From assembly GCF_039539525.1 (NCBI RefSeq), contig NZ_BAABDH010000018.1, positions 62,001 through 126,000 of the forward strand: 64,000 nt of DNA. Direction: 5' to 3'. Shown piece after piece: positions 8,237 to 17,211 of the stretch. The notes beneath the pieces were generated by a model that was given only the letters and a program-made list of their open reading frames with translations, had not been told where the DNA came from and made no database searches. A program made the translations under genes and the position numbers. The DNA comes from Hymenobacter algoricola. Lineage in GTDB: Bacteria; Bacteroidota; Bacteroidia; Cytophagales; Hymenobacteraceae. How positions within the stretch are numbered: position 1 is the first letter of the stretch; each line of letters opens with the position of its first letter.

Positions 8237-9160
8237 ATGCGCGCTACGCTCCTTCTGCTCTGTCTGCTGCTGGCCGGCGAAATCCAGGCCCAGGGCAAGG
8301 ACCACGTCCGCATTGGCGGCACCCACGTCAGCCTGATTCCGCCGCCGGGCTTCACGGCCGCCGCCAGCTTCAGCGGGCTGGAGCACAAGGCCACCGGAGC
8401 TTCCATTCTGGTGGCGGAGCTGCCCACGCCGGTGCAGCAGCTCACGGCCGGCATGAGTGAGGCGGCCCTGGCGGCCCGGGGCATGAGGCTGCTGCAGATG
8501 CAGGCCGTAAGCCTGCACGGCACCCCGGCTACCCTACTGCGGGTCAGCCAGAAAGCCGGCGGCACTGCCTACCAGAAGCAGATTCTGCTCTTCGGCGACG
8601 CCACGCAAACGGTGCTGGTGACGGGCACCTATCCGGAAGCCACTCCCGCTGCGGCCGGCCCGGTGCAGGCCGCGCTGCTTTCCACCTTCTACGCGCCGCA
8701 GACCAGGGCCGAAGTGCCGGCTGCCCCGTTTGGCCTCAACGTGGCCGGCACCCGCTTCCGGTTTGCCAAAAACCTGGCCGGCAGCCTGCTCTACACCACC
8801 GATGGCCGCCCCGCCCCCCAGGGCCCCGACCAAGCCGCCGTCATCGTGGGTACTTCCCTGGGAGCCGTGGATGTGGCCGACGCCGACCAGGAGCAGTACA
8901 GCCTGCTGCACCTCCGGCAGACGCCCAACGGCCAGACCCTGCACGTGCGCTCCAGCTACCCGATTACCATCAACCGGATGCGGGGCTACGAAGTCATTGC
9001 CGACGGCCAGGACGCCCAGGGCCGCCCCCAGCTCGTGTACCAGGTCATGCTCTTCGCCGATACCGACAAGTACTACCTCATCGTCGGCATCACCGACAAC
9101 CATTTCGACGAGCACCTGGCCACGTTCCAGGCCCTGGCCCAGACGTTTCGGCGGCGGTAG
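8237..9160 (+). CDS. Secreted protein with two similar alpha/beta domains
   Basis: This 307-residue protein has a signal peptide (LLLLCLLLAGEIQAQ). The body holds two similar halves (about 20-155 and 165-307). Each has an extended start, a central strand pair with a Gln/Lys-rich turn, and a terminal strand-helix (TVLVTGTYPE...ALLSTFY and YYLIVGITDN...ALAQTFR). The pattern recalls the PsbP/DcrB/Mog1 fold, which often occurs in small exported proteins, but this is inference from pattern alone. No catalytic residues are evident. It follows the nuclease gene by 181 bases in which I see nothing distinctive. Confidence 0.7.
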   Translation: MRATLLLLCLLLAGEIQAQGKDHVRIGGTHVSLIPPPGFTAAASFSGLEHKATGASILVAELPTPVQQLTAGMSEAALAARGMRLLQMQAVSLHGTPATLLRVSQKAGGTAYQKQILLFGDATQTVLVTGTYPEATPAAAGPVQAALLSTFYAPQTRAEVPAAPFGLNVAGTRFRFAKNLAGSLLYTTDGRPAPQGPDQAAVIVGTSLGAVDVADADQEQYSLLHLRQTPNGQTLHVRSSYPITINRMRGYEVIADGQDAQGRPQLVYQVMLFADTDKYYLIVGITDNHFDEHLATFQALAQTFRRR

Positions 9161-9244
9161 GGTCCGCAGGTTTGGGCAGCTGGCTATGCCAGAGCGGCAC
9201 TAAGCCCGCCGCCTGCTACCTTCCCGGCTTCAACCCCGAAGCTG

Positions 9245-10366
9245 ATGAAACTCCCGTTCCTTGCCGCCCTGCTCCTGGCCGTCACTGCTGCCTTCGCCCA
9301 GCAGCCTCCGGATGAAGTCTGGACGCAGTTCACCAAAGGGAGGCAAGGCAAAGCCCGACACGGCTACCAGGATGCAGACGGGCACATCCGAGTTCCGGCC
9401 AAGTTTGGTGGCTTTACCAGAGCCCAAAATTTCCGACACATCATCGCCGTAAGCGAAGCCACCATCCGAACTAGTTATTACCTGTTGAAAAATGGCCGGC
9501 AAGTAGGGCGCGACAGCGTGTATATGTTCGACTTCACGTTTGACTGTGAAAGCGAGGGCAAAATTCGTTTCAAAAGCCAGAAACATAACCGGGTAGGCTT
9601 TTTTGATAGCCAAGGGCGGGTGGTTATTCCAGCCATTTACAATGCCGCTACCCCGTTTCATAACGGGCTGGCGTTCGGGCTTATCGGGGCGCGGGCCGAA
9701 TGCATGAGCGGTGAGGCCGACACGATGCGCTGCGAGCATCCGGGCTGGGTGGGCGGGCGCACGGTGCTGCTGAATGAGCGTAACGAAATAGTGGTAGACA
9801 GCCTGCCCGGGCACAAGTGGGCGGGGCTAAACCCATATTCACTACAGGTCAATACTCCAACTCCCGATACGGCTACTAGCCTGACTTTTCGGGCGGTAAA
9901 TGGCGACCGTTATTCATTTGTAGACTATGAGAAAGAATTCACACAGTGGCTGTATACTGTATTTGTGCCCGCCGTACGCACTGGCGAGGCCAACAAAGTA
10001 GCACCCCTGTGCTTTACAGAACTAGCTGCCAGTGCCCGCCCATTTAATGGCTGGCCTCATTTTGAGCGGGCAGAGTTTGTAAATAAATTTTATGAGCCGG
10101 TGTTACGGCCGAAGCTAGGGGCGCTGCATCGCGGCGCGAAAAACGTCGTGGTCTTCCCCGAAAGCCTGAATTCACTCATTTTTACGAGCCCGGACTTTCA
10201 GCCTTTTCGGACGGATTGCAGCGAGCATTTCCAGGAGAAATACCCTGCCTTTGTGGTGGTCGTGACCTACCAACCTTCGCCAGGCAAACCGGAAGACGAC
10301 TACCAGAATCATTTTGGGTTTATCCGTACGGAAAACGGGTACCGTCTTTTCCAGGTATCGCTGTAA
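9245..10366 (+). CDS. Exported WG-repeat-like protein
   Basis: This 373-residue protein has a signal peptide (MKLPFLAALLLAVTAAFAQ). Two segments resemble WG (KWG) repeats: GYQDADGHIRVPAKFGGF and VGFFDSQGRVVIPAIYNAA, both strand-turn-strand units with the DxxGxxxIPxxY pattern. The C-terminal 150 residues match nothing I recognise. WG proteins are common in Bacteroidota, usually without known function. The coding sequence is visibly richer in A and T than its neighbours, and a composite hairpin repeat follows it, so it may have been acquired separately. Confidence 0.72.
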   Translation: MKLPFLAALLLAVTAAFAQQPPDEVWTQFTKGRQGKARHGYQDADGHIRVPAKFGGFTRAQNFRHIIAVSEATIRTSYYLLKNGRQVGRDSVYMFDFTFDCESEGKIRFKSQKHNRVGFFDSQGRVVIPAIYNAATPFHNGLAFGLIGARAECMSGEADTMRCEHPGWVGGRTVLLNERNEIVVDSLPGHKWAGLNPYSLQVNTPTPDTATSLTFRAVNGDRYSFVDYEKEFTQWLYTVFVPAVRTGEANKVAPLCFTELAASARPFNGWPHFERAEFVNKFYEPVLRPKLGALHRGAKNVVVFPESLNSLIFTSPDFQPFRTDCSEHFQEKYPAFVVVVTYQPSPGKPEDDYQNHFGFIRTENGYRLFQVSL

Positions 10367-10396
10367 GTAATCTTAGAGAAATGAGCACCCCCCCCA

Positions 10397-10474
10397 CTGG
10401 CGCGAGTTTAGCGCAGCGTAACTCGTGACCAGCCCACGACGGGGAGATTGTATCTCCCCTGCCGCGCCAGCGGC
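10397..10474. repeat. Composite of three adjacent hairpins (REP-like element)
   Basis: Three stems follow one another: CTGGCGCGAGTT with AACTCGTGACCAG (10397-10432, two mismatched positions), GGGGAGA-TTGTA-TCTCCCC (10441-10459), and GCCGC-GCCA-GCGGC (10461-10474). No T-run follows. The clustering of palindromes in an intergenic region suggests a repetitive extragenic palindromic element. Confidence 0.6.
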
Positions 10475-10566
10475 ACACCATCACCGTGCCGTGCGGTATG
10501 ATGCGCACAATTGTGGGAAGCACAGTACCTTGACACAGCATCCTGCTGCCATCCAGTCCGCTCTTT

Positions 10567-11247
10567 ATGAAAATCCTGCTCGTTGAAGATCATCTGGAGC
10601 TAGCCAAAAGCATTGCCAGCTACCTCACCCAGGAGCACTACCTCTGTGAGGTGGCCACTACGTTTGATCAGGCCCGCGAAAAGCTGATCCTGTTCACCTA
10701 CGACTGCGTGCTACTGGATATCATGCTGCCCGACGGCAACGGCATCAACCTGCTCAAGCTGCTGCGCAAGGAAGGCGTGGAGAGCAGCGTAATTATCATC
10801 TCGGCCCAGAACGCGCTGGACTTTAAGCTGACCGGCCTGAGCGAAGGCGCCGACGACTACATCACCAAGCCGTTTCCGCTGCCCGAGCTGCACGCGCGCA
10901 TCAAGGCCATCATGCGCCGCCGCAACCCCCACAAAAACAACGTGCTGACGTTCCTCGACCTCACCGCCGACCTGGAGTCGATGGAGTGCCGGGTGAATGG
11001 CCGGCTGCTGAGCCTGACGCGCAAGGAAACCAATCTGCTGCTGTATTTTATCAACAACAAAGGGCGCATGCTCACCCGGCAGGCCATTGCCGCCCACCTC
11101 TGGGGCGACTACACCGACAACCTCGACAGCGTGGACTTCGTGTACCAGCACGTAAAAAACCTGCGCAAGAAAATCACCGACGCCGGCGGCAAGGACTACA
11201 TCAGCACCGTGTACGGGCTGGGCTACAAGCTAAACGCGGCCCAGTAG
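10567..11247 (+). CDS. OmpR-family response regulator
   Basis: This 226-residue protein has a receiver domain (1-120) with the acidic pair in LLVEDHLE, phospho-acceptor Asp51 in VLLDIMLPDGNG, and the conserved Lys in DDYITKPFPLPEL. A winged-helix DNA-binding domain follows (about 130-225: LSLTRKETNLLLYFINNKGR, SVDFVYQHVKNLRKKI, VYGLGYKL). It is a transcription factor switched on by phosphorylation. Its stop codon shares one base with the GTG start of the downstream histidine kinase, so the two are translationally coupled and form a cognate pair. Confidence 0.96.
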   Translation: MKILLVEDHLELAKSIASYLTQEHYLCEVATTFDQAREKLILFTYDCVLLDIMLPDGNGINLLKLLRKEGVESSVIIISAQNALDFKLTGLSEGADDYITKPFPLPELHARIKAIMRRRNPHKNNVLTFLDLTADLESMECRVNGRLLSLTRKETNLLLYFINNKGRMLTRQAIAAHLWGDYTDNLDSVDFVYQHVKNLRKKITDAGGKDYISTVYGLGYKLNAAQ

Positions 11248-12521
11248 TGAAGCTCAACTACCGCTACACCCTTGCCTACGCGGTTATCACGCTGTTCGTG
11301 CTGTCCGTGGGCTTTGCCATCGTGTACGGGGCCATGTCGCGCAGCGTCACCCAGACCACCATCGGCAAGCTGCGCCACCTCAACGAAATCATTGCCGCCC
11401 AGCTCGGCCGCGGCCGCGACTACAGCGGCCACCCCGCCCGGGCCAACGTGCGCATCCGCCGGCTTACGGCGGCCGACACCGCGGGCCGCACTCAGCTGGT
11501 GCAGGTACGCCGGGAGTGGGACCCGGCGCTGCAGTCGAGCGTGAGCGTGGTGCGGCTGGCCACCTACCCGCGCATCCGGGGGCAGCGCTACGCCATCACC
11601 AGCCGGGCCGTGGTGGTGATGCCCAGCGACGAGTACCTGACGGGTATCGTGCTGGTCTTTGCCTGGACGTTCGTTTTCCTGCTGGCTTTAGTGGTTATTC
11701 TCAGCGAGGTAATTTCCTGGTACATCCTGAAGCCCTTCAACGCTATTCTGCAGGGCATCGAGCGGTTTCAGCTCAGCCAGAAAACCACCCTCGGCCTGCA
11801 GCCCAGCCGCACGATGGAGTTCAACGTGCTCAACGACTTCCTGATGAAGATGACCAGCCGGGCGCAGAGCGACTACCAGGGCCTGAAGGAATTCTCCGAA
11901 AATGCTTCCCACGAGCTGCAAACGCCCATTGCCAGCATGAAAGCCAAAATCGAGCTGCTCATGGACTCGGAGCTGACCGAAAAGCAGCTGCTGATGCTCA
12001 CCGCCATGCACGACGAACTGGAGCGCCTGGCCAAAATCAACCAGTCCTTGACGCTGCTGGCCAAGCTGGAGCACTTCGAGTCGCACCCCGCCCCGCTCAC
12101 CGACCTGAGCCGGCTGGTGCCCGCTACCGAGGCGGCGTTTGCCGATCTGGCCGAAATGAAGGGCCTGCGCACCACCCAGCAGATTGCGGCGGGCGTGCGG
12201 GTGCCCCTGGACGAATCCCTGGCCCAGCTGCTGCTGAATAATCTGTTCAGCAACGCCATCCGCCACAACCTGCCCGGCGGCGAAATCCGGCTCGTGCTGT
12301 CGGCCACCGAGCTGGGGCTGCACAATACCGGCCACGCGCCTTCCGTGCCGGTCAGTGAGCTGTTCGGGCGCTTCCGGAAAGGCAACGCCGCGCTGGACTC
12401 CATCGGCATTGGCCTGGCCATCGTCAAGCGCATCAGTGAGCTCTACCATCACCGCGTCGAGTACACCTACGGCGAAGGGTGGCACCACATTCGGGTGGTA
12501 TTCGCCCCCGGAGGCGACTAA
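11247..12521 (+). CDS. Membrane sensor histidine kinase
   Basis: This 424-residue kinase has two membrane segments (about 8-29 and 132-158) flanking a roughly 100-residue periplasmic sensor, then a short HAMP-like linker. The HisKA H-box is ENASHELQTPIASMKAKIE with phospho-acceptor His222. The ATPase domain has the N-box LLNNLFSNAIRHN and the G-box GIGLAIVKRISELYHH. The GTG at 11247-11249 overlaps the response regulator stop (TAGTG). The frame is open further upstream inside the regulator gene, but that part matches nothing. The dicarboxylate transporters downstream are plausible targets; nothing in the sensor domain shows the ligand. Confidence 0.95.
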   Translation: MKLNYRYTLAYAVITLFVLSVGFAIVYGAMSRSVTQTTIGKLRHLNEIIAAQLGRGRDYSGHPARANVRIRRLTAADTAGRTQLVQVRREWDPALQSSVSVVRLATYPRIRGQRYAITSRAVVVMPSDEYLTGIVLVFAWTFVFLLALVVILSEVISWYILKPFNAILQGIERFQLSQKTTLGLQPSRTMEFNVLNDFLMKMTSRAQSDYQGLKEFSENASHELQTPIASMKAKIELLMDSELTEKQLLMLTAMHDELERLAKINQSLTLLAKLEHFESHPAPLTDLSRLVPATEAAFADLAEMKGLRTTQQIAAGVRVPLDESLAQLLLNNLFSNAIRHNLPGGEIRLVLSATELGLHNTGHAPSVPVSELFGRFRKGNAALDSIGIGLAIVKRISELYHHRVEYTYGEGWHHIRVVFAPGGD

Positions 12522-12622
12522 CGCCGGGTGGGGAAGGGCGGCAGCGGCCAAATTTCAGGCTTACCTTAAGGTTTCTATGAAATTTCCTCAAAATCAGGGT
12601 GTTCATTTGCTTGGTGCTGATG

Positions 12623-12640
12623 AGTAAGTAACTACTTACT
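12623..12640. promoter_or_regulatory. 18-base palindrome upstream of the kgtP-like gene
   Basis: AGTAAGTA (12623-12630) and TACTTACT (12633-12640) are exact reverse complements around AC. The site lies 40 bases before the GTG start of the symporter gene and could be an operator, for instance for the response regulator just upstream. That link is inference only. Confidence 0.4.
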
Positions 12641-12679
12641 GGGCGGCACCGCCAGCACGTCACCTGATTTCTCTGCTCC

Positions 12680-14038
12680 GTGGCCGCACTCGTTTCCCCT
12701 GCTCCCGCCTTCGACTCCGCCCGGCGGGAGCGTGCCGGGCTGGAAACCATTTCGCGCCGCCGTCTGAAGGCTATTTTCAGCGGCTCGGTGGGCAACCTGG
12801 TGGAGTGGTACGACTGGTATGCCTTCTCGTCGTTTTCCCTGTACTTTTCCGCCTCGTTTTTTCCCTCCGACGACACCACCGCCCAGCTGCTGCAAACGGC
12901 GGGCATCTTCGCGCTGGGCTTTCTGATGCGGCCTATCGGCGGCTGGATGTTCGGCCGCATTGCCGATAAAGTGGGCCGCAAGCAGTCCATGACGCTGTCG
13001 GTGCTGCTGATGTCGCTGGGCTCCTTGCTCATTGCCCTCACCCCCACGTACCAGACCGTGGGCATTGTGGCGCCCATTCTGCTGCTCACGGCGCGGCTGC
13101 TGCAGGGCCTGAGCGTGGGCGGCGAGTACGGCGTCTCGGCCGCCTACCTGAGCGAAATGGCCACCCGCCGCCGCCGCGGGTTTTACTCCAGCTTCCTGTA
13201 TTTCACCCTGATTGCGGCCCAGCTGCTGGCCCTGGGCATCCAGCTGGTGCTGCTGAAGGTACTGCTCACCGAGGCCGAGCTGCTGGCCTGGGGCTGGCGG
13301 ATTCCCTTCGTGATTGGGGCCCTGCTGTCCGTGGTAGCCCTGTACCTGCGCCAGAACCTGGATGAAACGGCGGCCTTCGAGCAGCAGAAAACCCAGTCCG
13401 AGGAGCTGCGCGGCAGCCTCAAAGTGCTGCGCCGCTACCCCCGGGCCGTGCTCAAGGTGGTGGGGCTGACGCTGGGCGGCACGCTGGCGTTTTACACCCT
13501 GACCACCTACATGCTGAAGTTTCTGGTGAATACGGCCCACATGACCAAGGGGGCCGCCACCAACACGTGCTTTCTGGCCCTGCTGGGCTTTGCGGCCATG
13601 CAGCCAGCCTTCGGCAGCCTGTCGGACCGCATTGGCCGGCGCCCGCTGCTGATCGGGTTTGGGGTGCTCGGCACGCTGGGCAGCGTGCCGCTGCTGACGG
13701 CCCTGAGCCACACCACCACGCCCTGGGTGGCGCTGGCGCTGCTGCTGCTGGCCTCCGTGGCGGTCAGTGGCTACACCAGCATCAGCGCGGTGGTGAAGTC
13801 GGAGCTGTTTCCGGTGGAAATCCGGGCGCTGGGCATCGGCCTGCCGCACGCCCTGACCGTGGCCGTGTTTGGGGGCACCGCCGAATACATTGCCCTGTGG
13901 TGCAAGGGCATCGGGCACGAGTCGTACTTCTACTGGTACGTGTCGGGCTGCATTGGCATTTCCCTGGTAGTCGCGCTGCTGATGGCCGAAACCCGCGTGA
14001 CGTCCTTCCACGACCAGGACCTCCCCGCGGCGGCCTGA
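12680..14038 (+). CDS. kgtP: MFS alpha-ketoglutarate/dicarboxylate:H+ symporter (KgtP-like)
   Basis: This is a 452-residue transporter of the metabolite:H+ symporter branch of the major facilitator superfamily, with 12 predicted membrane helices. It follows E. coli KgtP closely: NLVEWYDWYAFSSFSLYFS, LLQTAGIFALGFLMRPIGGW, GRIADKVGRKQSM, LLQGLSVGGEYGVSAAYLSE, WGWRIPFVIGALL and GTAEYIALWCKGIG. It likely takes up 2-oxoglutarate or a related acid with a proton across the inner membrane. The start is GTG at 12680. It is the first of four transport genes ahead of a tartrate/D-malate dehydrogenase. Confidence 0.88.
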   Translation: MAALVSPAPAFDSARRERAGLETISRRRLKAIFSGSVGNLVEWYDWYAFSSFSLYFSASFFPSDDTTAQLLQTAGIFALGFLMRPIGGWMFGRIADKVGRKQSMTLSVLLMSLGSLLIALTPTYQTVGIVAPILLLTARLLQGLSVGGEYGVSAAYLSEMATRRRRGFYSSFLYFTLIAAQLLALGIQLVLLKVLLTEAELLAWGWRIPFVIGALLSVVALYLRQNLDETAAFEQQKTQSEELRGSLKVLRRYPRAVLKVVGLTLGGTLAFYTLTTYMLKFLVNTAHMTKGAATNTCFLALLGFAAMQPAFGSLSDRIGRRPLLIGFGVLGTLGSVPLLTALSHTTTPWVALALLLLASVAVSGYTSISAVVKSELFPVEIRALGIGLPHALTVAVFGGTAEYIALWCKGIGHESYFYWYVSGCIGISLVVALLMAETRVTSFHDQDLPAAA

Positions 14039-14165
14039 CCTGCTGCCGGTCCAGGGTCTTGCTAAACCGGCAGCAGGTTGTGCACCAGCTTCCGGCCGGC
14101 TCCGGCCCTGCCGGCTTATCGTGTTTTTCTTCGTTTTCCTACCTGTTCAACCCCAATCCCACCAC

Positions 14166-17060
14166 ATGAAGAAGCCTTTACTCTCAATTCCCCGCTGCCG
14201 GCCCCTGCTGCCCGGACAGGTATTGTTTCTGCTGCTGGCCTTACCGGGGGCGGCGGTAGCCGGCCCGACTACCGGCTACCCGCTGCCGGAGCGGCGGGCG
14301 GCGCTGCCCCTGGAAGCGCCAAGCGGCGCGGTGCTCAGCAGCGCCCCCCAGGTAGCGGATGTGACGCTGAAGGGACGAATCATGGGTGGGCCGGCGGGCG
14401 AGGCTATTCCGGGTGCTACCGTAGTGGAGCAAGGCACCACCAACGGTACCAGCACCGACGCCGACGGGCGCTTTTCGCTCACGGTAAAGCCCGGCGCCAC
14501 GCTGGTGATATCGGCTATCGGCTTTAAAAGCCAGCAGCTCATCGTCGGGGACCGGACCACGCTGGAGGTGCGCCTGGAGACGAGCACCACCGACCTGAGC
14601 GGGGTTACCGTCGTCGGCTCCCGCGGCCTGCCCCGCACCGACGTGGAGCGGCCCTCCCCGGTGGATGTGCTCAACGCCAAGGACCTGCAGCTGACGGGGC
14701 AGACCGATCTGGGCCAGCAGGTGCAGTTCAACTCGCCCTCGTTCAACTCGGCCAAAACCGGCGTAAACGGGGTAGCCAACTACGCCGACCCGGCCTCGCT
14801 GCGCGGCCTCTCGCCCGACCAGGTGCTGGTGCTCGTGGACGGCAAGCGCCGTCACCAGTTTTCGGCCCTGAATCTGAACGTGACCGTGGGCGCGGGCACC
14901 GTGGTAACCGACCTGAACGCCATTCCGTCGCTGGCCATTGAGCGCATCGAGGTGCTGCGCGACGGGGCCGCGGCCCAATACGGCTCCGACGCCATTGCCG
15001 GCGTCATCAACCTGGGCCTGAACAAAAGCACCGGGGTGGCTACCGTCAAAACCCAGTTCGGCATCACCAAGGAAGGCGACGGGGCCCAGTACCTGGCCGG
15101 GGCCAACTACGGCGTAAAGCTGGGCAGCACCAACCCCGGCTACCTGAACCTGACGCTGCAGTATCAGCGGCAGGAGCAAACCAACCGCTCCGACGACTAC
15201 GTGGGGGGCATCTACACGGCCTTCCCGGCCCTGCCGGGCGTGCCCACGGCGGCCCAGATTGCGAGCGAAAATGCCAAGCGCGCCGAGCGGGGCAATATCT
15301 ATCCGCAGGTGGGGCAGCCCTTCAAGGTGGGCGTGTACGGCAGCAACCAGGCCGACATCTACCAGGGCTTCTTCAACCTGGGCGTGCCCGTGGGCGGCAG
15401 CGGCTGGTCGGTGTACAGCTTCGGCGGCTTTTCCCGCAAGGACATTCTGGCCTACGGCTTCTTCCGCAATGCCCAGCCCGGCAACGTCAACTACAGCCCC
15501 ATCCACCCCGATGGCTACCTGCCCGAGCTGCCCGGCCGCAGCGAAGACTACTCCGGCGTGGTGGGCGTGAGCCGCAAGCTGGCCGGGGGCTGGAACCTCG
15601 ACTTCAGCACCGGCTACGGCTACAACTACCTCGACCTGAACGCCAACAATACCTCCAACCCCTCCATGGGGGCGGCCTCGCCCACCGACTTCTACGTGGG
15701 CCGCAGCGCCTTCGGCCAGAGCACGAGCGAGGTAAACGTGTCGCGCAACTACGAGGGCCTCTTCGGCACCAAGTCGTTTAATCTGGCCCTGGGCAGCCAG
15801 TTCCGGGTCGACCGGTTTATTCTGGAGCGCGGCAGCCCGGAGTCCTACTTCGTCGGCCCGTTTGCGCTGGCGGCCCCTACGGCCACTCCGCCGCGCACCG
15901 CCAAGGCCCCGGGCTCCAGCGGCCGGCCCGGCATTGCCCCCGACGATGAGACCAACACCACCCGCTCCAACGTGGGCGTGTACGTGGACGTGGAAAGTGA
16001 CCTGACTGAGCGCCTGCTGCTGACCACGGCCCTGCGCTACGAGCGGTACTCCGACTTCGGCAGCAACGTATCGGGCAAGTTTGCCTCCCGCTTCAAGGTA
16101 ACGGAGGACATTTCCCTGCGCGGCTCCGTCAACCGCGGCTTCCGCGCGCCGTCGCTGCAGCAGACCTTCAACAGCGTGAGTACTTCCACGGTGCAGAGCG
16201 GGGCCATTGTCCAGACCAAGCAGCTGCGCAACGACGACCCGCGCCTGGTGCCGCTGGGCGTGACCGACCCCCAGGCCGAAACCTCCTGGAACTACAGCCT
16301 AGGCGTGGCCGCCAAGATCAGTGAGAACGTGCTCTTCACGCTGGATGCCTACCAGATTGACATCAACGACCGGATCATCAACAGTGAGCGGCTGATCAAA
16401 GGCGCGGGCAACACCGGCATCAAGGCCCTGCAGACGCCGGCTTTCGACGGCATCAGCGAAATCCGCTTCTTCACCAACGCCATCGACACCCGCACCCGCG
16501 GCATTGACCTGGTGACGACCTACAAGACGGAGCTCACCGAGGCCAGTCGCCTCACCGCCAGCCTGGCCCTGACCTTCAATGCCACCAACATCGTGAACAC
16601 CCGCGACACGCCCGCCGCGCTGCAGGCCGGCACGGCCAACCGCATCCTGCTGATCGACACGGTAAGTATTGGCCTGATTGAGCGGGCCCAGCCGCGGCAG
16701 AAGATTCTGCTGTCGGCTACCTACCAGATAGGCAAGTTCAGCATCACGCCCCGGGCCTCGTACTTCGGCGCTGTCACGGCCTTCGAAAAGCCTACCGCTA
16801 CCACGGCCATTCCCAACCCGCGGCACATCAGCCAGGAGTTTGACGGCAAGACCCTGTTTGATCTGGCCCTGGTGTATACCCCGGTTAAGGCCGTGTCGGT
16901 GACGGTGGGCGCCAACAACATCACCAACGTGTACCCCGACAAGGTGGACGCTACCCGCTTTGCCAGCTACTCCAACGGCGAAATTCCCTACTCCCGCAAC
17001 GTCGCGCAGTTTGGCTTCAACGGCGCGTACTACTACACCAACCTGATGTTCACTTTCTAA
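14166..17060 (+). CDS. TonB-dependent outer-membrane receptor
   Basis: This is a 964-residue outer-membrane receptor. An N-terminal signal region is followed by a carboxypeptidase-regulatory-like domain (about 62-145: LKGRIMGGPAGEAIPGATV, GTSTDADGRFSLTVKPGATL, LVISAIGFKSQ), a plug (about 150-280, with SLRGLSPDQVLVLVDGKRRH and IERIEVLRDGAAAQYGSDA) and a 22-stranded barrel ending in an aromatic residue (NLMFTF). It imports a substrate too large or too dilute for porins, using TonB energy. No SusD partner is adjacent, so it is not a Sus-type pair. Its place among dicarboxylate transporters suggests an organic-acid ligand such as a metal-citrate or tartrate complex, but this is inference. The ATG at 14166 is used; the longer frame from 14121 adds an implausible leader. 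Confidence 0.93.
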   Translation: MKKPLLSIPRCRPLLPGQVLFLLLALPGAAVAGPTTGYPLPERRAALPLEAPSGAVLSSAPQVADVTLKGRIMGGPAGEAIPGATVVEQGTTNGTSTDADGRFSLTVKPGATLVISAIGFKSQQLIVGDRTTLEVRLETSTTDLSGVTVVGSRGLPRTDVERPSPVDVLNAKDLQLTGQTDLGQQVQFNSPSFNSAKTGVNGVANYADPASLRGLSPDQVLVLVDGKRRHQFSALNLNVTVGAGTVVTDLNAIPSLAIERIEVLRDGAAAQYGSDAIAGVINLGLNKSTGVATVKTQFGITKEGDGAQYLAGANYGVKLGSTNPGYLNLTLQYQRQEQTNRSDDYVGGIYTAFPALPGVPTAAQIASENAKRAERGNIYPQVGQPFKVGVYGSNQADIYQGFFNLGVPVGGSGWSVYSFGGFSRKDILAYGFFRNAQPGNVNYSPIHPDGYLPELPGRSEDYSGVVGVSRKLAGGWNLDFSTGYGYNYLDLNANNTSNPSMGAASPTDFYVGRSAFGQSTSEVNVSRNYEGLFGTKSFNLALGSQFRVDRFILERGSPESYFVGPFALAAPTATPPRTAKAPGSSGRPGIAPDDETNTTRSNVGVYVDVESDLTERLLLTTALRYERYSDFGSNVSGKFASRFKVTEDISLRGSVNRGFRAPSLQQTFNSVSTSTVQSGAIVQTKQLRNDDPRLVPLGVTDPQAETSWNYSLGVAAKISENVLFTLDAYQIDINDRIINSERLIKGAGNTGIKALQTPAFDGISEIRFFTNAIDTRTRGIDLVTTYKTELTEASRLTASLALTFNATNIVNTRDTPAALQAGTANRILLIDTVSIGLIERAQPRQKILLSATYQIGKFSITPRASYFGAVTAFEKPTATTAIPNPRHISQEFDGKTLFDLALVYTPVKAVSVTVGANNITNVYPDKVDATRFASYSNGEIPYSRNVAQFGFNGAYYYTNLMFTF

Positions 17061-17107
17061 AGCCCAAATGCCAGCCCCGGGGCGGAGCGGAGACGAAGTA
17101 TTGCTAC

Positions 17108-17157
17108 CCGAAGCATCTGGCGGCCTTCGCTGCAACGAGGCGGCAGGGATGCTTCGG
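17108..17157. repeat. Inverted repeat, dispersed intergenic family (copy 2)
   Basis: CCGAAGCATC (17108-17117) and GATGCTTCGG (17148-17157) form a perfect 10-bp stem between two plus-strand genes. The same CGAAGCATC word occurs in the element at 28716. Confidence 0.65.
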
Positions 17158-17211
17158 CTCCGCTCACCCGCTAGGCCTGCTTTTCTACCTGACTCTGCCC
17201 TGCCCCTGCCC

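Noticed and set aside
14166..17060. SusC/SusD-type polysaccharide locus
   Set aside because: The receptor has the carboxypeptidase-like extension but no SusD gene or glycoside hydrolase is adjacent.
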